The position numbers and the translations under genes were made by a program. This document shows positions 43,086 through 52,176 of a DNA stretch of 64,000 nt, one piece after another. The stretch lies in assembly GCA_963831385.1 (NCBI GenBank), contig CAWHPW010000011.1:434001-498000 (forward strand), read 5' to 3'. How positions within the stretch are numbered: position 1 is the first letter of the stretch; the number at the start of each line of letters is the position of its first letter. The notes under the pieces are model-generated. The model was not told the origin of the DNA, did no database searches, and saw nothing but the letters and a program-made list of their open reading frames with translations. The stretch comes from JACVRX01 sp963831385. GTDB lineage: Bacteria > Actinomycetota > Actinomycetes > Jiangellales > Jiangellaceae.

Positions 43086-44450
43086 TCACCCGGAGCGCTC
43101 CTCGAGCAGCTCGGCGACGAGGAAGGCGAGCTCCAGTGATTGGGTGCGGTTCAATCGGGGGTCGCAGAAGGTCTCGTAGCGGTCGGCGAGACCGTCTTCC
43201 TGAATCGGGTCTCCGCCGCCCACGCATTCGGTGACGTCGTCCCCGGTGAGCTCCACGTGGAGTCCCCCCGGCACGGTGCCGAGGGAACGATGGACCTCGA
43301 AGAAGCCCCGGACCTCTTCGACGACGTCGTCGAACCGGCGAGTCTTGTGCCCGCTCGGCGCCTCGTAGGTGTTGCCGTGCATCGGATCGCAGATCCACGA
43401 CACGGCCAGTCCGCTCGCGGTCGCCTTCTCGACCAACGGCGGCAGCTCGTCGCGGACCCGGCGAGCGCCCATCCGGCTGACGAAGGACAGCCGGCCCGGC
43501 TCGTGGTCAGGGTCGAGCCGCTCGGCCAGGGCCAGCACGTCCTCGGGCGACGCGGTCGGGCCGAGCTTCACCGCGACCGGGTTGCGGACTCGCGCCGCGA
43601 ACTCCACGTGTGCGCCACCGAGATCACGGGTCCGCTCCCCCACCCAGAGGAGATGCCCGGACACCGCGTAGGGCAGCCCGTTGCGCGAGTCGATCCGGGT
43701 CAAAGCCGTCTCGTAGTCGAGCAACAGTGCCTCATGGCTAGCGAACAGCTCGACCGTGTGCAGTTGCTCCGGATCCGCGCCGATCGCGCGCATGAACGAC
43801 AGTGCCTTTTCGATCTCGCCAGCCATGCGCTCATATCGCTGCCCGGCCGGAGACGTCCGGACGAAGTCGGTGTTCCAGGCGTGTACCTCGCGCAGATCGG
43901 CGTACCCACCGCCGATGAACGCGCGGGTGAGGTTCAGAGTCGCCGCCGCAGCATGGTAGGCGCGCACCATCCGGGCCGGATCCGGGAGCCGGGCGTCATG
44001 GGTGAACTCGAACCCGTTGACCATGTCGCCGCGATACGCCGGCAGCGTGATCTCGCCGCGGGTCTCGGTCGGCCGGGACCGCGGTTTGGCGTACTGCCCG
44101 GCGATGCGGCCCACCTTCACGACGGGAACGCTCGCCGCGTACGTCAGCACGACGGCCATCTGCAGCAACGTCTTGAGCTTGTTCCGGACGTTGTTGGCCG
44201 TGACCCCATCGAAGGCCTCGGCGCAGTCTCCGCCCTGCAGCAGGAACGCTTCCCCTCGGGACACGGCGGCGAGCCGATCCCGCAGCTGATCACACTCGCC
44301 GGCGAAGACGAGTGGTGGAAGCAGGCGGAGCTGGCGAACCGCGGCATCGACAGCCTCGGAGTCAGCCCAATTCGGCTGTTGGGCTGCCGGAAACCGGCTC
44401 CGTACGGTGGCGAGCTCGCCGAACAGCGCCTCGTCGGTGGTATCGGTCAC
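43086..44450 (-). CDS. aroG: 3-deoxy-7-phosphoheptulonate synthase, class II (plant-type AroG)
   Basis: A 454-residue class II DAHP synthase. FLLQGGDCAEAFDG contains the metal-binding Cys. LPAYRGDMVNG, LLWVGERTRDLGGAHVEF, VAVKLGPTASPEDVL and ISWICDPMHGNT are family hallmarks, and the C-terminal SLELAFLVAELL helix is present. In M. tuberculosis this class is feedback-controlled and sits next to pknL. Here it is leftward and divergent from pfp by 75 bp. A type I-beta enzyme for the same reaction is 2.1 kb away, so the organism has two non-homologous subfamilies together. Confidence 0.95.
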   Translation of the reverse strand: MTDTTDEALFGELATVRSRFPAAQQPNWADSEAVDAAVRQLRLLPPLVFAGECDQLRDRLAAVSRGEAFLLQGGDCAEAFDGVTANNVRNKLKTLLQMAVVLTYAASVPVVKVGRIAGQYAKPRSRPTETRGEITLPAYRGDMVNGFEFTHDARLPDPARMVRAYHAAAATLNLTRAFIGGGYADLREVHAWNTDFVRTSPAGQRYERMAGEIEKALSFMRAIGADPEQLHTVELFASHEALLLDYETALTRIDSRNGLPYAVSGHLLWVGERTRDLGGAHVEFAARVRNPVAVKLGPTASPEDVLALAERLDPDHEPGRLSFVSRMGARRVRDELPPLVEKATASGLAVSWICDPMHGNTYEAPSGHKTRRFDDVVEEVRGFFEVHRSLGTVPGGLHVELTGDDVTECVGGGDPIQEDGLADRYETFCDPRLNRTQSLELAFLVAELLEERSG

Positions 44451-44525
44451 CGGGCAAGACTAGGCCGGTCGGCAGGGGCTGCCTGGGTAGGGTGACTGCG
44501 ATTCGACCCGACCGACGAAGGGGTC

Positions 44526-45737
44526 ATGGCGATGGCAGTGCGAAAGGTCGCGATGCTCACGGCTGGCGGAATCGCGCCGTGCCTGTCGGCAGCCATCGGC
44601 GGACTGATCGAGCGGTACACCGAGATCGATCCCGAGGTCGAGCTCATCGCTTATCCCGACGGCTATGCGGGTTTGCTCGCCGGCCAGTCGATCCAGGTCA
44701 CCCCGGAGGTCCGTGCGGGCGCTCACCTCTTGCGCCGTTTCGGCGGGAGCCCCATCGGCAACAGCAGGGTCAAGCTCACCAACGTCGACGACCTGGTCAA
44801 GCGCGGACTGGTCGGAAGCGGCCAGGACCCGCTGGCCGTTGCGGCCGACCAGCTCACCCACGATGGCGTCGATGTCCTGCACACGATCGGCGGCGACGAC
44901 ACCAACACCACGGCCGCGGAACTGGCGGCTTACTTGGAGCGCCACGGCTACCACCTGACGGTCGTCGGGCTGCCGAAGACCATCGACAACGACGTGGTGC
45001 CCATCAAGCAGAGCCTCGGCGCCTGGACGGCGGCCGAGCAGGGCGCTCTGTTCGCGCGCAACATCGTCGCCGAGCATTCGTCGAATCCCCGGATGCTCAT
45101 CGTGCACGAGGTCATGGGCCGCAACTGCGGCTGGCTGACGGCAGCCACGGCGCAGGTCTACCGGGAATGGCTTGCCGGCCAGGCCTGGAACCCGCAGATC
45201 GGCCTGGACCGGCACCGCTGGGACGTCCATGGGGTGTATGTCCCTGAGGTCGATCTTGACATCGAGGCCGAGGCGAGTCGGCTGCGAGCGACCATGGACG
45301 AGATCGGGTGCGTCAACCTGTTCATCTCCGAGGGTGCCGGCGTGGAGTCGATCGTCGCGGAGATGGAGGCAACGGGCGAACAGGTCGAGCGCGACCCGTT
45401 CGGACACGTCCAACTCGACAAGGTCAACCCTGGAGCGTGGTTCGGCAAGCAATTCGCCGAACAGCTCGGCGCGGAGAAGGTGATGATCCAGAAGAGCGGA
45501 TACTTCAGCCGCTCGGCTGCCCCCAACGCACAGGACCTCGAGCTGATCAGGCTGTGTGTCGAGCATGCGGTCGACTGCGCACTGCGCGGCGAGGGTGGGG
45601 TGGTCGGGCATGACGAAGACCACGGCGACGAGCTGCGCGCGATCGAGTTCGACCGGATCAAGGGCGGCAAGCGTTTCGACCCCACGGTCGACTGGTTCAG
45701 CGAGCTCCTCGCCGATATCGGCCAGCCCGGCGGCTGA
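44526..45737 (+). CDS. pfp: Pyrophosphate-dependent 6-phosphofructokinase
   Basis: A 403-residue group of the phosphofructokinase family. PPi use is read from the active site: HTIGGDDTNTTA (about 122-133) has GGDD, where ATP enzymes have GGDG. The following GLPKTIDNDVVP (about 149-160) has the Lys favouring PPi. HEVMGRNCGWLTA is the fructose-6-phosphate contact. It interconverts fructose 6-phosphate and fructose 1,6-bisphosphate reversibly, saving ATP. A glucokinase lies 4 kb downstream. The start could be MAMAVRK (44526) or the second Met. Confidence 0.93.
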   Translation: MAMAVRKVAMLTAGGIAPCLSAAIGGLIERYTEIDPEVELIAYPDGYAGLLAGQSIQVTPEVRAGAHLLRRFGGSPIGNSRVKLTNVDDLVKRGLVGSGQDPLAVAADQLTHDGVDVLHTIGGDDTNTTAAELAAYLERHGYHLTVVGLPKTIDNDVVPIKQSLGAWTAAEQGALFARNIVAEHSSNPRMLIVHEVMGRNCGWLTAATAQVYREWLAGQAWNPQIGLDRHRWDVHGVYVPEVDLDIEAEASRLRATMDEIGCVNLFISEGAGVESIVAEMEATGEQVERDPFGHVQLDKVNPGAWFGKQFAEQLGAEKVMIQKSGYFSRSAAPNAQDLELIRLCVEHAVDCALRGEGGVVGHDEDHGDELRAIEFDRIKGGKRFDPTVDWFSELLADIGQPGG

Positions 45738-45757
45738 CTCGTTCTCAGATCACGATC

Positions 45758-45822
45758 GTGAAGATCGTCGTGCTCGGTTAGTCCGCGGTCGCCGGCGGCG
45801 TGATCTTCACGACGATCTTCAC
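45758..45822. terminator. Long inverted repeat between convergent pfp and plsC
   Basis: GTGAAGATCGTCGTG (45758-45772) and CACGACGATCTTCAC (45808-45822) are perfect 15-bp inverted arms separated by 35 bp. The 10-bp palindrome CACGATCGTG overlaps the left arm. It lies between the pfp stop (45737) and the plsC stop (45849), so a bidirectional terminator is the simplest reading. There is no T-run. Confidence 0.55.
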
Positions 45823-45848
45823 AACTGGTCCAGAATCCGCTCAGCGGG

Positions 45849-46565
45849 TCAGGTGGGCTCGCGGTGGTTCTTGTGCTGCTTCTTCGCGGCCGCGATCTCG
45901 GCCTTGGCGCGTTGGGCATCGATGTCCACGTATTCCTGGCCGGACAGTTCCATGAGCGCGTAGACGATCTCGTCGGTGACCGATCGTAGGACGTAGCGAT
46001 CCTCCTCCATGCCCTCGTAGCGACCGAAGTCCAGTGCTTCGCCGAAGCGGACACCGGGACGCATGACCCTCGGAATCAGCCGGCCGGGCGGCTGCATCTT
46101 GTCGGTGTCGATCATGGCGACGGGGACGACTGGGACCTTCGCTTCCAGCGCTAGTCGGGCAACACCGGTCTTGCCTCGGTAGAGCCGCCCATCCGGTGAC
46201 CGGGTGCCCTCCGGATATATCCCGAGTAGTTCGCCACGCTGCAAGACCTTGAGGCCGGCTCGCAGTGCCGCCTCGCTGGCCCGGCCACCGGACCGATCGA
46301 CCGGCACCTGCCCGACGCCCCGAAAGAACACCCGTGTCAACCAGCCTTTCAGGCCATTGCCGGTGAAGTAGTCGCTCTTGGCGAGGAAGGTCACCCGCCT
46401 GGGCACGACGAGCGGCATGAACAGCGAGTCGGAGAAGGACAGATGGTTGCTCGCGACGATCGCCGGCCCGTGCGCCGGGACGTGCTCGAGGCCCTCCGCC
46501 CACGGCCGGTACACCAGCCGCAGCAACGGGCCGAGAATGACCCGCTTGAGGAACCAGTAGAACAC
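45849..46565 (-). CDS. plsC: 1-acyl-sn-glycerol-3-phosphate acyltransferase
   Basis: A 238-residue PlsC family enzyme that makes phosphatidic acid from lysophosphatidic acid. The H-x4-D motif is ASNHLSFSDSLF and the substrate motif is LGIYPEGTRSPDG, followed by VPVVPVAMI. A hydrophobic N-terminal helix anchors it. The C-terminal 35 residues are highly charged and Lys-rich (AKAEIAAAKKQHKNH). The place beside the hydrolase, SRPBCC and pimB' genes parallels Rv2182c-Rv2188c. Confidence 0.92.
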   Translation of the reverse strand: MFYWFLKRVILGPLLRLVYRPWAEGLEHVPAHGPAIVASNHLSFSDSLFMPLVVPRRVTFLAKSDYFTGNGLKGWLTRVFFRGVGQVPVDRSGGRASEAALRAGLKVLQRGELLGIYPEGTRSPDGRLYRGKTGVARLALEAKVPVVPVAMIDTDKMQPPGRLIPRVMRPGVRFGEALDFGRYEGMEEDRYVLRSVTDEIVYALMELSGQEYVDIDAQRAKAEIAAAKKQHKNHREPT

Positions 46566-46660
46566 GGCCGAACATTACTGGACCCCGGCTGGCGATCCCC
46601 GGGCTCGCACCAGCCGTGCGACGATGCCGTTGACCGACCAACACCAACGAGGAGCCGGCA

Positions 46661-47425
46661 GTGCCGATTGTCCCGGGAGCCGAGCCGTACCACCACGACG
46701 GCGGGCCGACCGGCGCGCTTCTCTGTCACGGCCTGACCGCGTCGCCCGCCTCGCTTCGACCGTGGGCTGAATACCTGGCGGCCGCCGGGTTGACAGTTGA
46801 TGTGCCGCTCCTGCCCGGGCACGGCACGACCTGGCAGGAGCTCAACACTCTCCGCTGGCCGGACTGGTTTGCCGCAGTCGAGCGGGCCCTGCTCACCCTG
46901 GCCGACCGCTGTGACCAGGTACTCGTGGGCGGGCTGTCGATGGGGGGATGCCTGGCGCTGCGCCTCGCCGAAGTCCACGCCGACGTCGTCGGCGGCCTGG
47001 TCCTGGTGAACCCGGCAATAGCCAGCGGTGACAAGCGGCTTCTTGCGCTTCCGGCATTGCACCGCGTAGTGGCATCGTTCCCGGCGCTGTCTGGCGACAT
47101 CGCCAAGCCTAGCCAGGACGAGATCGCCTATGACCGAACCCCGTTGCGCGCCCTGTACTCGCTGACTCAGCTGTGGCGACTGGTCGTGGCGGACCTTCCA
47201 CGCGTGCGTCAACCGCTGTTGATCTACCGCAGTGACCAGGACCACATCGTCGACTCGACGAGCCTCGGGCTCATCCGCTCGGGGGTGACGTCGACCGAGG
47301 TCACTGTCGTCGCTCTGCGCGACAGTTTTCACGTAGCAACCCTCGATCATGACGCCGAGCACATCTTCGCCGGCTCTCTCGAGTTGGCGCGCCGGCTCGT
47401 GCCCGCCACGCAGGACAGCGGTTAG
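46661..47425 (+). CDS. Alpha/beta hydrolase (carboxylesterase / monoacylglycerol lipase-like)
   Basis: A 254-residue hydrolase. The oxyanion segment is LLCHGLTASPASLRPWA. The nucleophile is in GGLSMGGCLALR (GxSxG), the acid in RSDQDHIVD, and the His in RDSFHVATLDHD. The pattern resembles the Est30/YvaK carboxylesterases. The start is GTG 46661. The next small gene starts 2 bp after its stop, so the two are cotranscribed. It is divergent from plsC, and joint lipid metabolism is a reasonable guess. Confidence 0.88.
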   Translation: MPIVPGAEPYHHDGGPTGALLCHGLTASPASLRPWAEYLAAAGLTVDVPLLPGHGTTWQELNTLRWPDWFAAVERALLTLADRCDQVLVGGLSMGGCLALRLAEVHADVVGGLVLVNPAIASGDKRLLALPALHRVVASFPALSGDIAKPSQDEIAYDRTPLRALYSLTQLWRLVVADLPRVRQPLLIYRSDQDHIVDSTSLGLIRSGVTSTEVTVVALRDSFHVATLDHDAEHIFAGSLELARRLVPATQDSG

Positions 47426-47427
47426 CC

Positions 47428-47838
47428 ATGTCCCATGACGACGAACAGGTCTGGGCCGATCTGGTCGAGTCCTTCCATGCCTCGCCGGATGAGGACCCAC
47501 GATGGCCGGCGCCCGAGGACGCCGGGGTCGGCAGCGAGGATTCCGCGCTCACCAGGACGTCCGGCGGTGAGCCAACCCGACCACCAGCCGACACCGAAGA
47601 TCACTTCGTGCCACCACCTCCGCCGCCGTTACCCCGCGGTGACGGGGTATCCCGGCTGGCCTGGGCAGGTGTTCTGGGAACTCCCGTCTTTCTCGTCGTC
47701 GCGGTCGCGCTGGGCTGGCAGCTGCCGTCCTGGGCGACGACGCTGGCCGTGATTGCCCTGGTCGCCGGCTTCGTCACACTCGTGACGCGCTTGCGTGGCC
47801 ACGATCCCGATGACCCCGACGACGGCGCCGTCGTCTGA
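47428..47838 (+). CDS. Small conserved actinobacterial membrane protein
   Basis: A 136-residue protein with an acidic N-terminal half (ADLVESFHASPDEDPRW) and a proline run (PPPPPPLP, about residues 62-70). Two membrane spans follow (about 78-98 and 100-118), then an acidic tail (RGHDPDDPDDGAVV). I do not recognise a named family. It immediately follows the hydrolase gene (2 bp). The next gene is convergent and 8 bp away. Confidence 0.75.
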   Translation: MSHDDEQVWADLVESFHASPDEDPRWPAPEDAGVGSEDSALTRTSGGEPTRPPADTEDHFVPPPPPPLPRGDGVSRLAWAGVLGTPVFLVVAVALGWQLPSWATTLAVIALVAGFVTLVTRLRGHDPDDPDDGAVV

Positions 47839-47846
47839 ACCTCGTT

Positions 47847-48539
47847 CTATTGCTCCGCCGCGACGGGCTCCATCTCCAGATCGACGACGACCGGCCGGTG
47901 GTCACTCGCGGCGCGCACATCCGTACCGTCGACGACGGCATATGAGGCCACTCGCGCGGGTCCGCGAACGAACACACCGTCGATTCGCCTGCGCGGATCT
48001 CGGGTGGAGAAGGTCGGGGTGTCGTCGGCGGCGCCGGCATCGGTGAACTCGTCGGTGATGCCACGCCACGCCGGCCTATCCGAGCGCTCGTTGATGTCGC
48101 CGGCTAGCACCGTCACGCGGCAGTCGAACCGGTCGACCAGACCGACCAGCTCGGCCCGGTGCCGAAGCCGCTCAGCTTCATCGAGCCCGAGGTGCACACT
48201 GGCCACCACTGCGGCGGCTCCGCCGAGCTGCACGGCAGCAGCGACAGCTCCCCGCTGATGCAGCCCGGGAGTTCGGCTCAAGCGGTACTCGAGCGCGCTA
48301 CGGACGTCGACCCGCAACGAGGCAAGCATCATCGAGCCTCCGGTCGTCCCGCCGCCGCCGACGTAGAGCAGACCGGTATCGCGGGCCAGTGCCGCACACC
48401 GCGCGCGCCAGCGCAGCTGCCGGGGTGCTTCCTGCACACACACCACATCCGCGGCGAGTTCGCGAATCACCCGGACTACGGCGTCCCTGTCGTCGCGGAG
48501 CGACCTGACGTTGTAGCTGACCACCCGCAGACTCACCAC
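47847..48539 (-). CDS. Endonuclease/exonuclease/phosphatase (EEP) family protein
   Basis: About 230 residues. EEP metal-site motifs are visible: VVSYNVRSL with Asn, DVVCVQEAPRQ with the catalytic Glu, ASVHLGLDEAER, LAGDINERSDRP (Asp/Asn), and the terminal ASDHRPVVVDL with Asp-His. The start is GTG 48539 because the longer frame is an Arg-rich shadow crossing the divergent aldo/keto reductase start. The substrate (DNA, phospholipid or phosphoinositide) cannot be inferred. Confidence 0.85.
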   Translation of the reverse strand: MVSLRVVSYNVRSLRDDRDAVVRVIRELAADVVCVQEAPRQLRWRARCAALARDTGLLYVGGGGTTGGSMMLASLRVDVRSALEYRLSRTPGLHQRGAVAAAVQLGGAAAVVASVHLGLDEAERLRHRAELVGLVDRFDCRVTVLAGDINERSDRPAWRGITDEFTDAGAADDTPTFSTRDPRRRIDGVFVRGPARVASYAVVDGTDVRAASDHRPVVVDLEMEPVAAEQ

Positions 48540-48568
48540 GGCGAACCAGCCTAGATACCGTGCGACCC

Positions 48569-49570
48569 ATGGATAGGACGACGTTGGGATCGACCGGTCC
48601 CACGGTCTCCGCCCAGGGGCTCGGCTGCATGGGCATGAGCCACGGCTACGGCCCTGGGGACGAGACCGAGTCGCTCGCCGTACTTCGGCGCGCTCTGGAG
48701 ATCGGGGTCGACTTCTGGGACACCGCCGACTACTACGCTGCCGGCGCGAACGAGGTGCTGCTCGCGAGGATGCTCGCTGAGCATCGCGATCAGGTCGTGC
48801 TGGCAACGAAGTTTGGCCTCGTCCCGGCCGCGGCTCCTTCCGGGCCACCTGCGGTCCGGGGCGACGCCCGCTACGTCCGGCAAGCGTGCGATGCAAGTCT
48901 GCGCAGGCTCGGCACCGACGTCATCGACCTCTATTACCAGCACCGGGTCGATATCACAGTGCCCATCGAGGACACCGTCGGCGCCATGGCCGGACTGGTC
49001 GCCGCGGGCAAGGTGCGCCACCTCGGTCTATGCGAGGTCACTGCGAGCGAGCTGAGGCGGGCCGTCGGGGTGCACCCGATTGCCGCAGTGCAGTCGGAAT
49101 GGTCGCTGTGGAGCCGCGACGTCGAGGCGTCTGTGGTCCCCGCCTGTCGGGAACTCGGAGTGGGCTTCGTGCCGTACTCCCCGCTGGGACGAGGATTTCT
49201 CACCGGCACTCTCGGTGACATCGACGCGCTGCCCGCAGAGGACATCCGGCGATCCCAGCCGAGGCTTGCGGCGTCGGCAATCGCGGCCAATCTGGCGCTC
49301 GTCGAGCAGGTCCGACTGGTGGCCGCCGACCTCGGTGTGACACCTGCGCAGGTGTCACTCGCTTGGGTCCATCAGCGGCAACCGACCCGGGGACTGCCGG
49401 TGGTTCCGATCCCGGGGACGAAACGGATCCGCTGGCTGGAGGAGAATGTCGCCGCGCGGCACCTGGCGCTGCCGCCGGCCGCGCTGGACCGGCTCGAGGG
49501 CCTGGCCGCACTGGCCGTCGGCGACCGGCATCCGCAGATCGGCATGACGTCCGCCGGCGGGCGGGCCTAG
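48569..49570 (+). CDS. Aldo/keto reductase (YakC/AKR13-like)
   Basis: A 333-residue TIM-barrel reductase. The N-terminal DRTTLGSTGPTVSAQGLGCMGMSHGYG is typical of the IolS/YakC group. The tetrad positions are Asp/Tyr in DFWDTADYYAAGANE, Lys in VLATKFGLV and His in DLYYQHRVD. The C-terminal IPGTKRIRWLEENVAA binds NADPH. Its stop overlaps the convergent glucokinase stop by 4 bases. This is a second, distantly related AKR beside the MgrA-type enzyme at 11699. Confidence 0.9.
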   Translation: MDRTTLGSTGPTVSAQGLGCMGMSHGYGPGDETESLAVLRRALEIGVDFWDTADYYAAGANEVLLARMLAEHRDQVVLATKFGLVPAAAPSGPPAVRGDARYVRQACDASLRRLGTDVIDLYYQHRVDITVPIEDTVGAMAGLVAAGKVRHLGLCEVTASELRRAVGVHPIAAVQSEWSLWSRDVEASVVPACRELGVGFVPYSPLGRGFLTGTLGDIDALPAEDIRRSQPRLAASAIAANLALVEQVRLVAADLGVTPAQVSLAWVHQRQPTRGLPVVPIPGTKRIRWLEENVAARHLALPPAALDRLEGLAALAVGDRHPQIGMTSAGGRA

Positions 49571-50508
49571 CGGCGAGCGAGGTCGGCAGCGCCGATGATG
49601 CCCGCGTCGTTGCCGAGCGTGGCGATTCTGATCTCGGCATCGGGTCGGTGACCGCGGCCGGTGAGGTTGCGACGAAACGCCGCGACCGTCGGTGCCAGGA
49701 GGAGCTCACCGGCCTCGGACACCCCACCGCCGATGACGAAGACGGCCGGATCCAGAATGGCGGCGAACGAGGCGAGTGCTTCACCCAGCGATCGACCGAG
49801 GTCGGTGATCAGCTCCTGGGACGGCTCATCGCCCTCCTGGGCGGCCCGGGTCACCATCGGGCCAGTGATCAGCTCCGGGTCGCCGTCGGCCATTTCGAGT
49901 AGCCGCTCCGCGAAGACCGAGTCTGAATCCGCCAGTGCCCTCGCCTCGCGAACCAGGGCCCGCCCGCTCGCGTACTGCTCGACGCAGCCCCGGTTGCCGC
50001 ATCCGCACAGATGCCCGTCCGGGACCATGCGGACATGGCCGAGCTCGGCGCCCACGCCATGAGCACCCCGATACAGCCGGCCATCGACGACGACACCACC
50101 ACCGATGCCGGTGCCGACCGTGACGCAGACCATGTCGTTGACGTCCTCGGCCGCGCCGAACTGGAACTCTCCCCAGGCCGCGGCGTTGGCGTCGTTCTCG
50201 ACGACGACCTGCAGGCCGGTCGCCGAGGACACCTGGTCACGAACCGGCACGTCTCGCCAGGCGAGGTTCGGTGCGAACAGCACTGTCGACCGCCCGGCAT
50301 CGACGAACCCCGCCGAACCGATGCCAACACCCTCGATATCGCTGCCTGCCCGGAGCTCTTCGGCGACTGCGACGATGTCACGGACAATCGCGGCCGGGTC
50401 CGTTGACGGCGTGTCGCGGCGGGTGCGCTCGACGATGACTCCGGCTTCGTCGACCAACCCTCCCGCGATCTTGGTGCCGCCGACGTCGACCCCGATCGTG
50501 TAGCCCAC
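49567..50508 (-). CDS. glk: ROK family glucokinase
   Basis: A 313-residue ROK kinase that phosphorylates glucose with ATP. Motifs are the N-terminal phosphate loop VDVGGTKIAGGLVD, ENDANAAAWGEF with the catalytic Asp, GTGIGGGVVVDG, the Glu-x-Gly-His segment GAELGHV, and the zinc site CGCGNRGCVEQYASG. The ROK glucokinase in this neighbourhood corresponds to glkA of Streptomyces. It follows the SRPBCC gene with a 1-bp gap at the end of the leftward pimB' run. It works with PPi-phosphofructokinase in sugar use. Confidence 0.92.
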   Translation of the reverse strand: MGYTIGVDVGGTKIAGGLVDEAGVIVERTRRDTPSTDPAAIVRDIVAVAEELRAGSDIEGVGIGSAGFVDAGRSTVLFAPNLAWRDVPVRDQVSSATGLQVVVENDANAAAWGEFQFGAAEDVNDMVCVTVGTGIGGGVVVDGRLYRGAHGVGAELGHVRMVPDGHLCGCGNRGCVEQYASGRALVREARALADSDSVFAERLLEMADGDPELITGPMVTRAAQEGDEPSQELITDLGRSLGEALASFAAILDPAVFVIGGGVSEAGELLLAPTVAAFRRNLTGRGHRPDAEIRIATLGNDAGIIGAADLARR

Positions 50509-50509
50509 C

Positions 50510-50947
50510 TCAGCCCTCCACGCGCTTCTTGAGCTCCTTCAGCGCGGTGTCGATGATCACCTTCTCGGCCTTCCGCTTCATCATGCCGAGCATCGGAATC
50601 GCCACGTCGACGGTCAGCTGATAGATGACGTCGGTCTGCCCGTCCGGGCCCTCCGTCAGCGTGTACGACCCGTCCAACGCGCGGAGCAGGCCACCGTTGA
50701 CCAGGGTCCAGCGCACCTGCTCGTCGTCGTCCCACTCGTAAGCCAGTGTGTAGGTGTCTTTGATCGCCCCGGCGTCGAGGACGAAACGCGCCTCGGCCGG
50801 CCTGTCGTCGTCCTCGTACACAGTGAGTATCTCGACTTCGCGAACCGAGGCGGTCCACTCCGGGTATGCCTCGAGGTCAGCGATCACCGCCATCACCTCT
50901 GCGGCTGAAGCCGCGATGCTGATGCTCGATGTGGTCTGCTCGGCCAT
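50510..50947 (-). CDS. SRPBCC family protein (polyketide cyclase/dehydrase-like)
   Basis: A 145-residue ligand-binding protein. Its pattern is SISIAASAAEVMAVIADLEAYPEW, then EDDDRPAEARFVLDAG, and a C-terminal helix ALKELKKRVEG. Similar proteins occur at this place beside pimB' and plsC in mycobacteria (Rv2185c). A lipid or isoprenoid ligand is likely but unproven. Translation is probably coupled to glk (1 bp). Confidence 0.83.
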   Translation of the reverse strand: MAEQTTSSISIAASAAEVMAVIADLEAYPEWTASVREVEILTVYEDDDRPAEARFVLDAGAIKDTYTLAYEWDDDEQVRWTLVNGGLLRALDGSYTLTEGPDGQTDVIYQLTVDVAIPMLGMMKRKAEKVIIDTALKELKKRVEG

Positions 50948-51027
50948 CAGTGGTTCCCGTCGTCGGTGGCGAGGCGGAGACTACCTGTCAGGTCGCCGTC
51001 CTGATCCCGGTGCACCAATCGACTGAC

Positions 51028-52176
51028 TTACGGCGGCAGCGGCGCGCTGTGGTCCAGCAGGTCACCAAGCGTGGATACCGACGCTTCCCAGCTCCACTCC
51101 CGCTCGACCCAAGCCCGACCCTTTTCCCCCATCAGCCGCACCTTGTCCCAATCGGCGAGCAGGTCGGCGGCATGGGCAGCAATGCCGACCGGGTCGACCG
51201 GATCGACGACATAGCCGGTCTCGCCGTGAATGACCGTCTCCGGCGCGCCGCCACTGTCTCCGACCAGAACGGGGTGTCCGCAAGCCTGAGCCTCGAGGAA
51301 GACGATTCCCAGGGCCTCGGGCTCGAGGCCGCCCTTACGGGTCCTGCACGGCATCGCGAACACGTCACCGACGTCGAACCACGCCGGTGCCTCGGACCAG
51401 GCAACCGCGCCAGCGAACACGACCGACGCACCCACCCCCTTCTCTCGTACCAGGCGTTCCAGCCGGGGCCGGGTCGGGCCGTCTCCGACCAGGAGAAGCA
51501 GAGCGTCGGGGATCGCGTGCAGCAGCCAGGGCATGGCCTTGATCAGCGCATCCTGCCCCTTGCGGTCGACGAACCTCGACACCGACACCAGCACCGGACG
51601 GCCCGGCTCGATCCGCAGCCGCTCCCGGATGGCCGCCCCGCCGACGCCAGGGCGGAACACTGCGGTATCGACGCCCGGGGCGAGCCGCACCATCCGCTCC
51701 GCCACGTCCCGGGAGAGCACGGACGCGACGCGCCTGCGGCAGAACTCCGAGACATAAGTCAAGACGTCGCACCCGTCCCCGATCCGACGCAATGCCTGCC
51801 GGGCCGCCGGAACTCTGGCCCACCAGGTCTCGTGGCCGTGAGTCAGCCCGACGACACGCTTGGCGCCGGCTGACCGCAAGCCCTCGGCCAGCAACCCGAG
51901 CGGAGCGGCGGCGCCGAAGAGCACCGAGTCGCACCCTTCGGCCCGCAGGACGGCGGCTACCCGCCGCGACACCATAGGTGTGGGTAGCAGCATCGACGAC
52001 TTGTCGCGCACCACCGGGAATGGCAGGAGTTCGTCGAACTCCTCGTCGCCCGGCATCGAAGCCGTGTACACCACGACCTGGTCGGCCGGCAGCCGATCAG
52101 CCAGGGCGTACACGAACGACTCGATTCCTCCCTGCCGGGTAGGGAAGTCGTTGGTGACGACCAGGGTGCGGCTCAT
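51028..52176 (-). CDS. pimB: GDP-mannose-dependent glycosyltransferase, PimB' type (GT4)
   Basis: A 382-residue GT-B glycosyltransferase. The N-terminal TNDFPTRQGGIESFVY is the acceptor-side glycine loop. VGLTHGHETWWARVP is the PimB' signature, and the donor site includes VSRFVDRKGQD and the E-x7-E motif in PEALGIVFLEAQACG. By homology it adds the second mannose to phosphatidylinositol monomannoside in PIM synthesis. The ATG overlaps the M48 protease stop (ATGA), so it is in the NlpC/P60-M48 operon. Confidence 0.9.
   Translation of the reverse strand: MSRTLVVTNDFPTRQGGIESFVYALADRLPADQVVVYTASMPGDEEFDELLPFPVVRDKSSMLLPTPMVSRRVAAVLRAEGCDSVLFGAAAPLGLLAEGLRSAGAKRVVGLTHGHETWWARVPAARQALRRIGDGCDVLTYVSEFCRRRVASVLSRDVAERMVRLAPGVDTAVFRPGVGGAAIRERLRIEPGRPVLVSVSRFVDRKGQDALIKAMPWLLHAIPDALLLLVGDGPTRPRLERLVREKGVGASVVFAGAVAWSEAPAWFDVGDVFAMPCRTRKGGLEPEALGIVFLEAQACGHPVLVGDSGGAPETVIHGETGYVVDPVDPVGIAAHAADLLADWDKVRLMGEKGRAWVEREWSWEASVSTLGDLLDHSAPLPP

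Noticed and set aside
44460..45623. 387-residue open frame antisense to pfp
   Set aside because: Shadow of the phosphofructokinase gene, with no domain signature.
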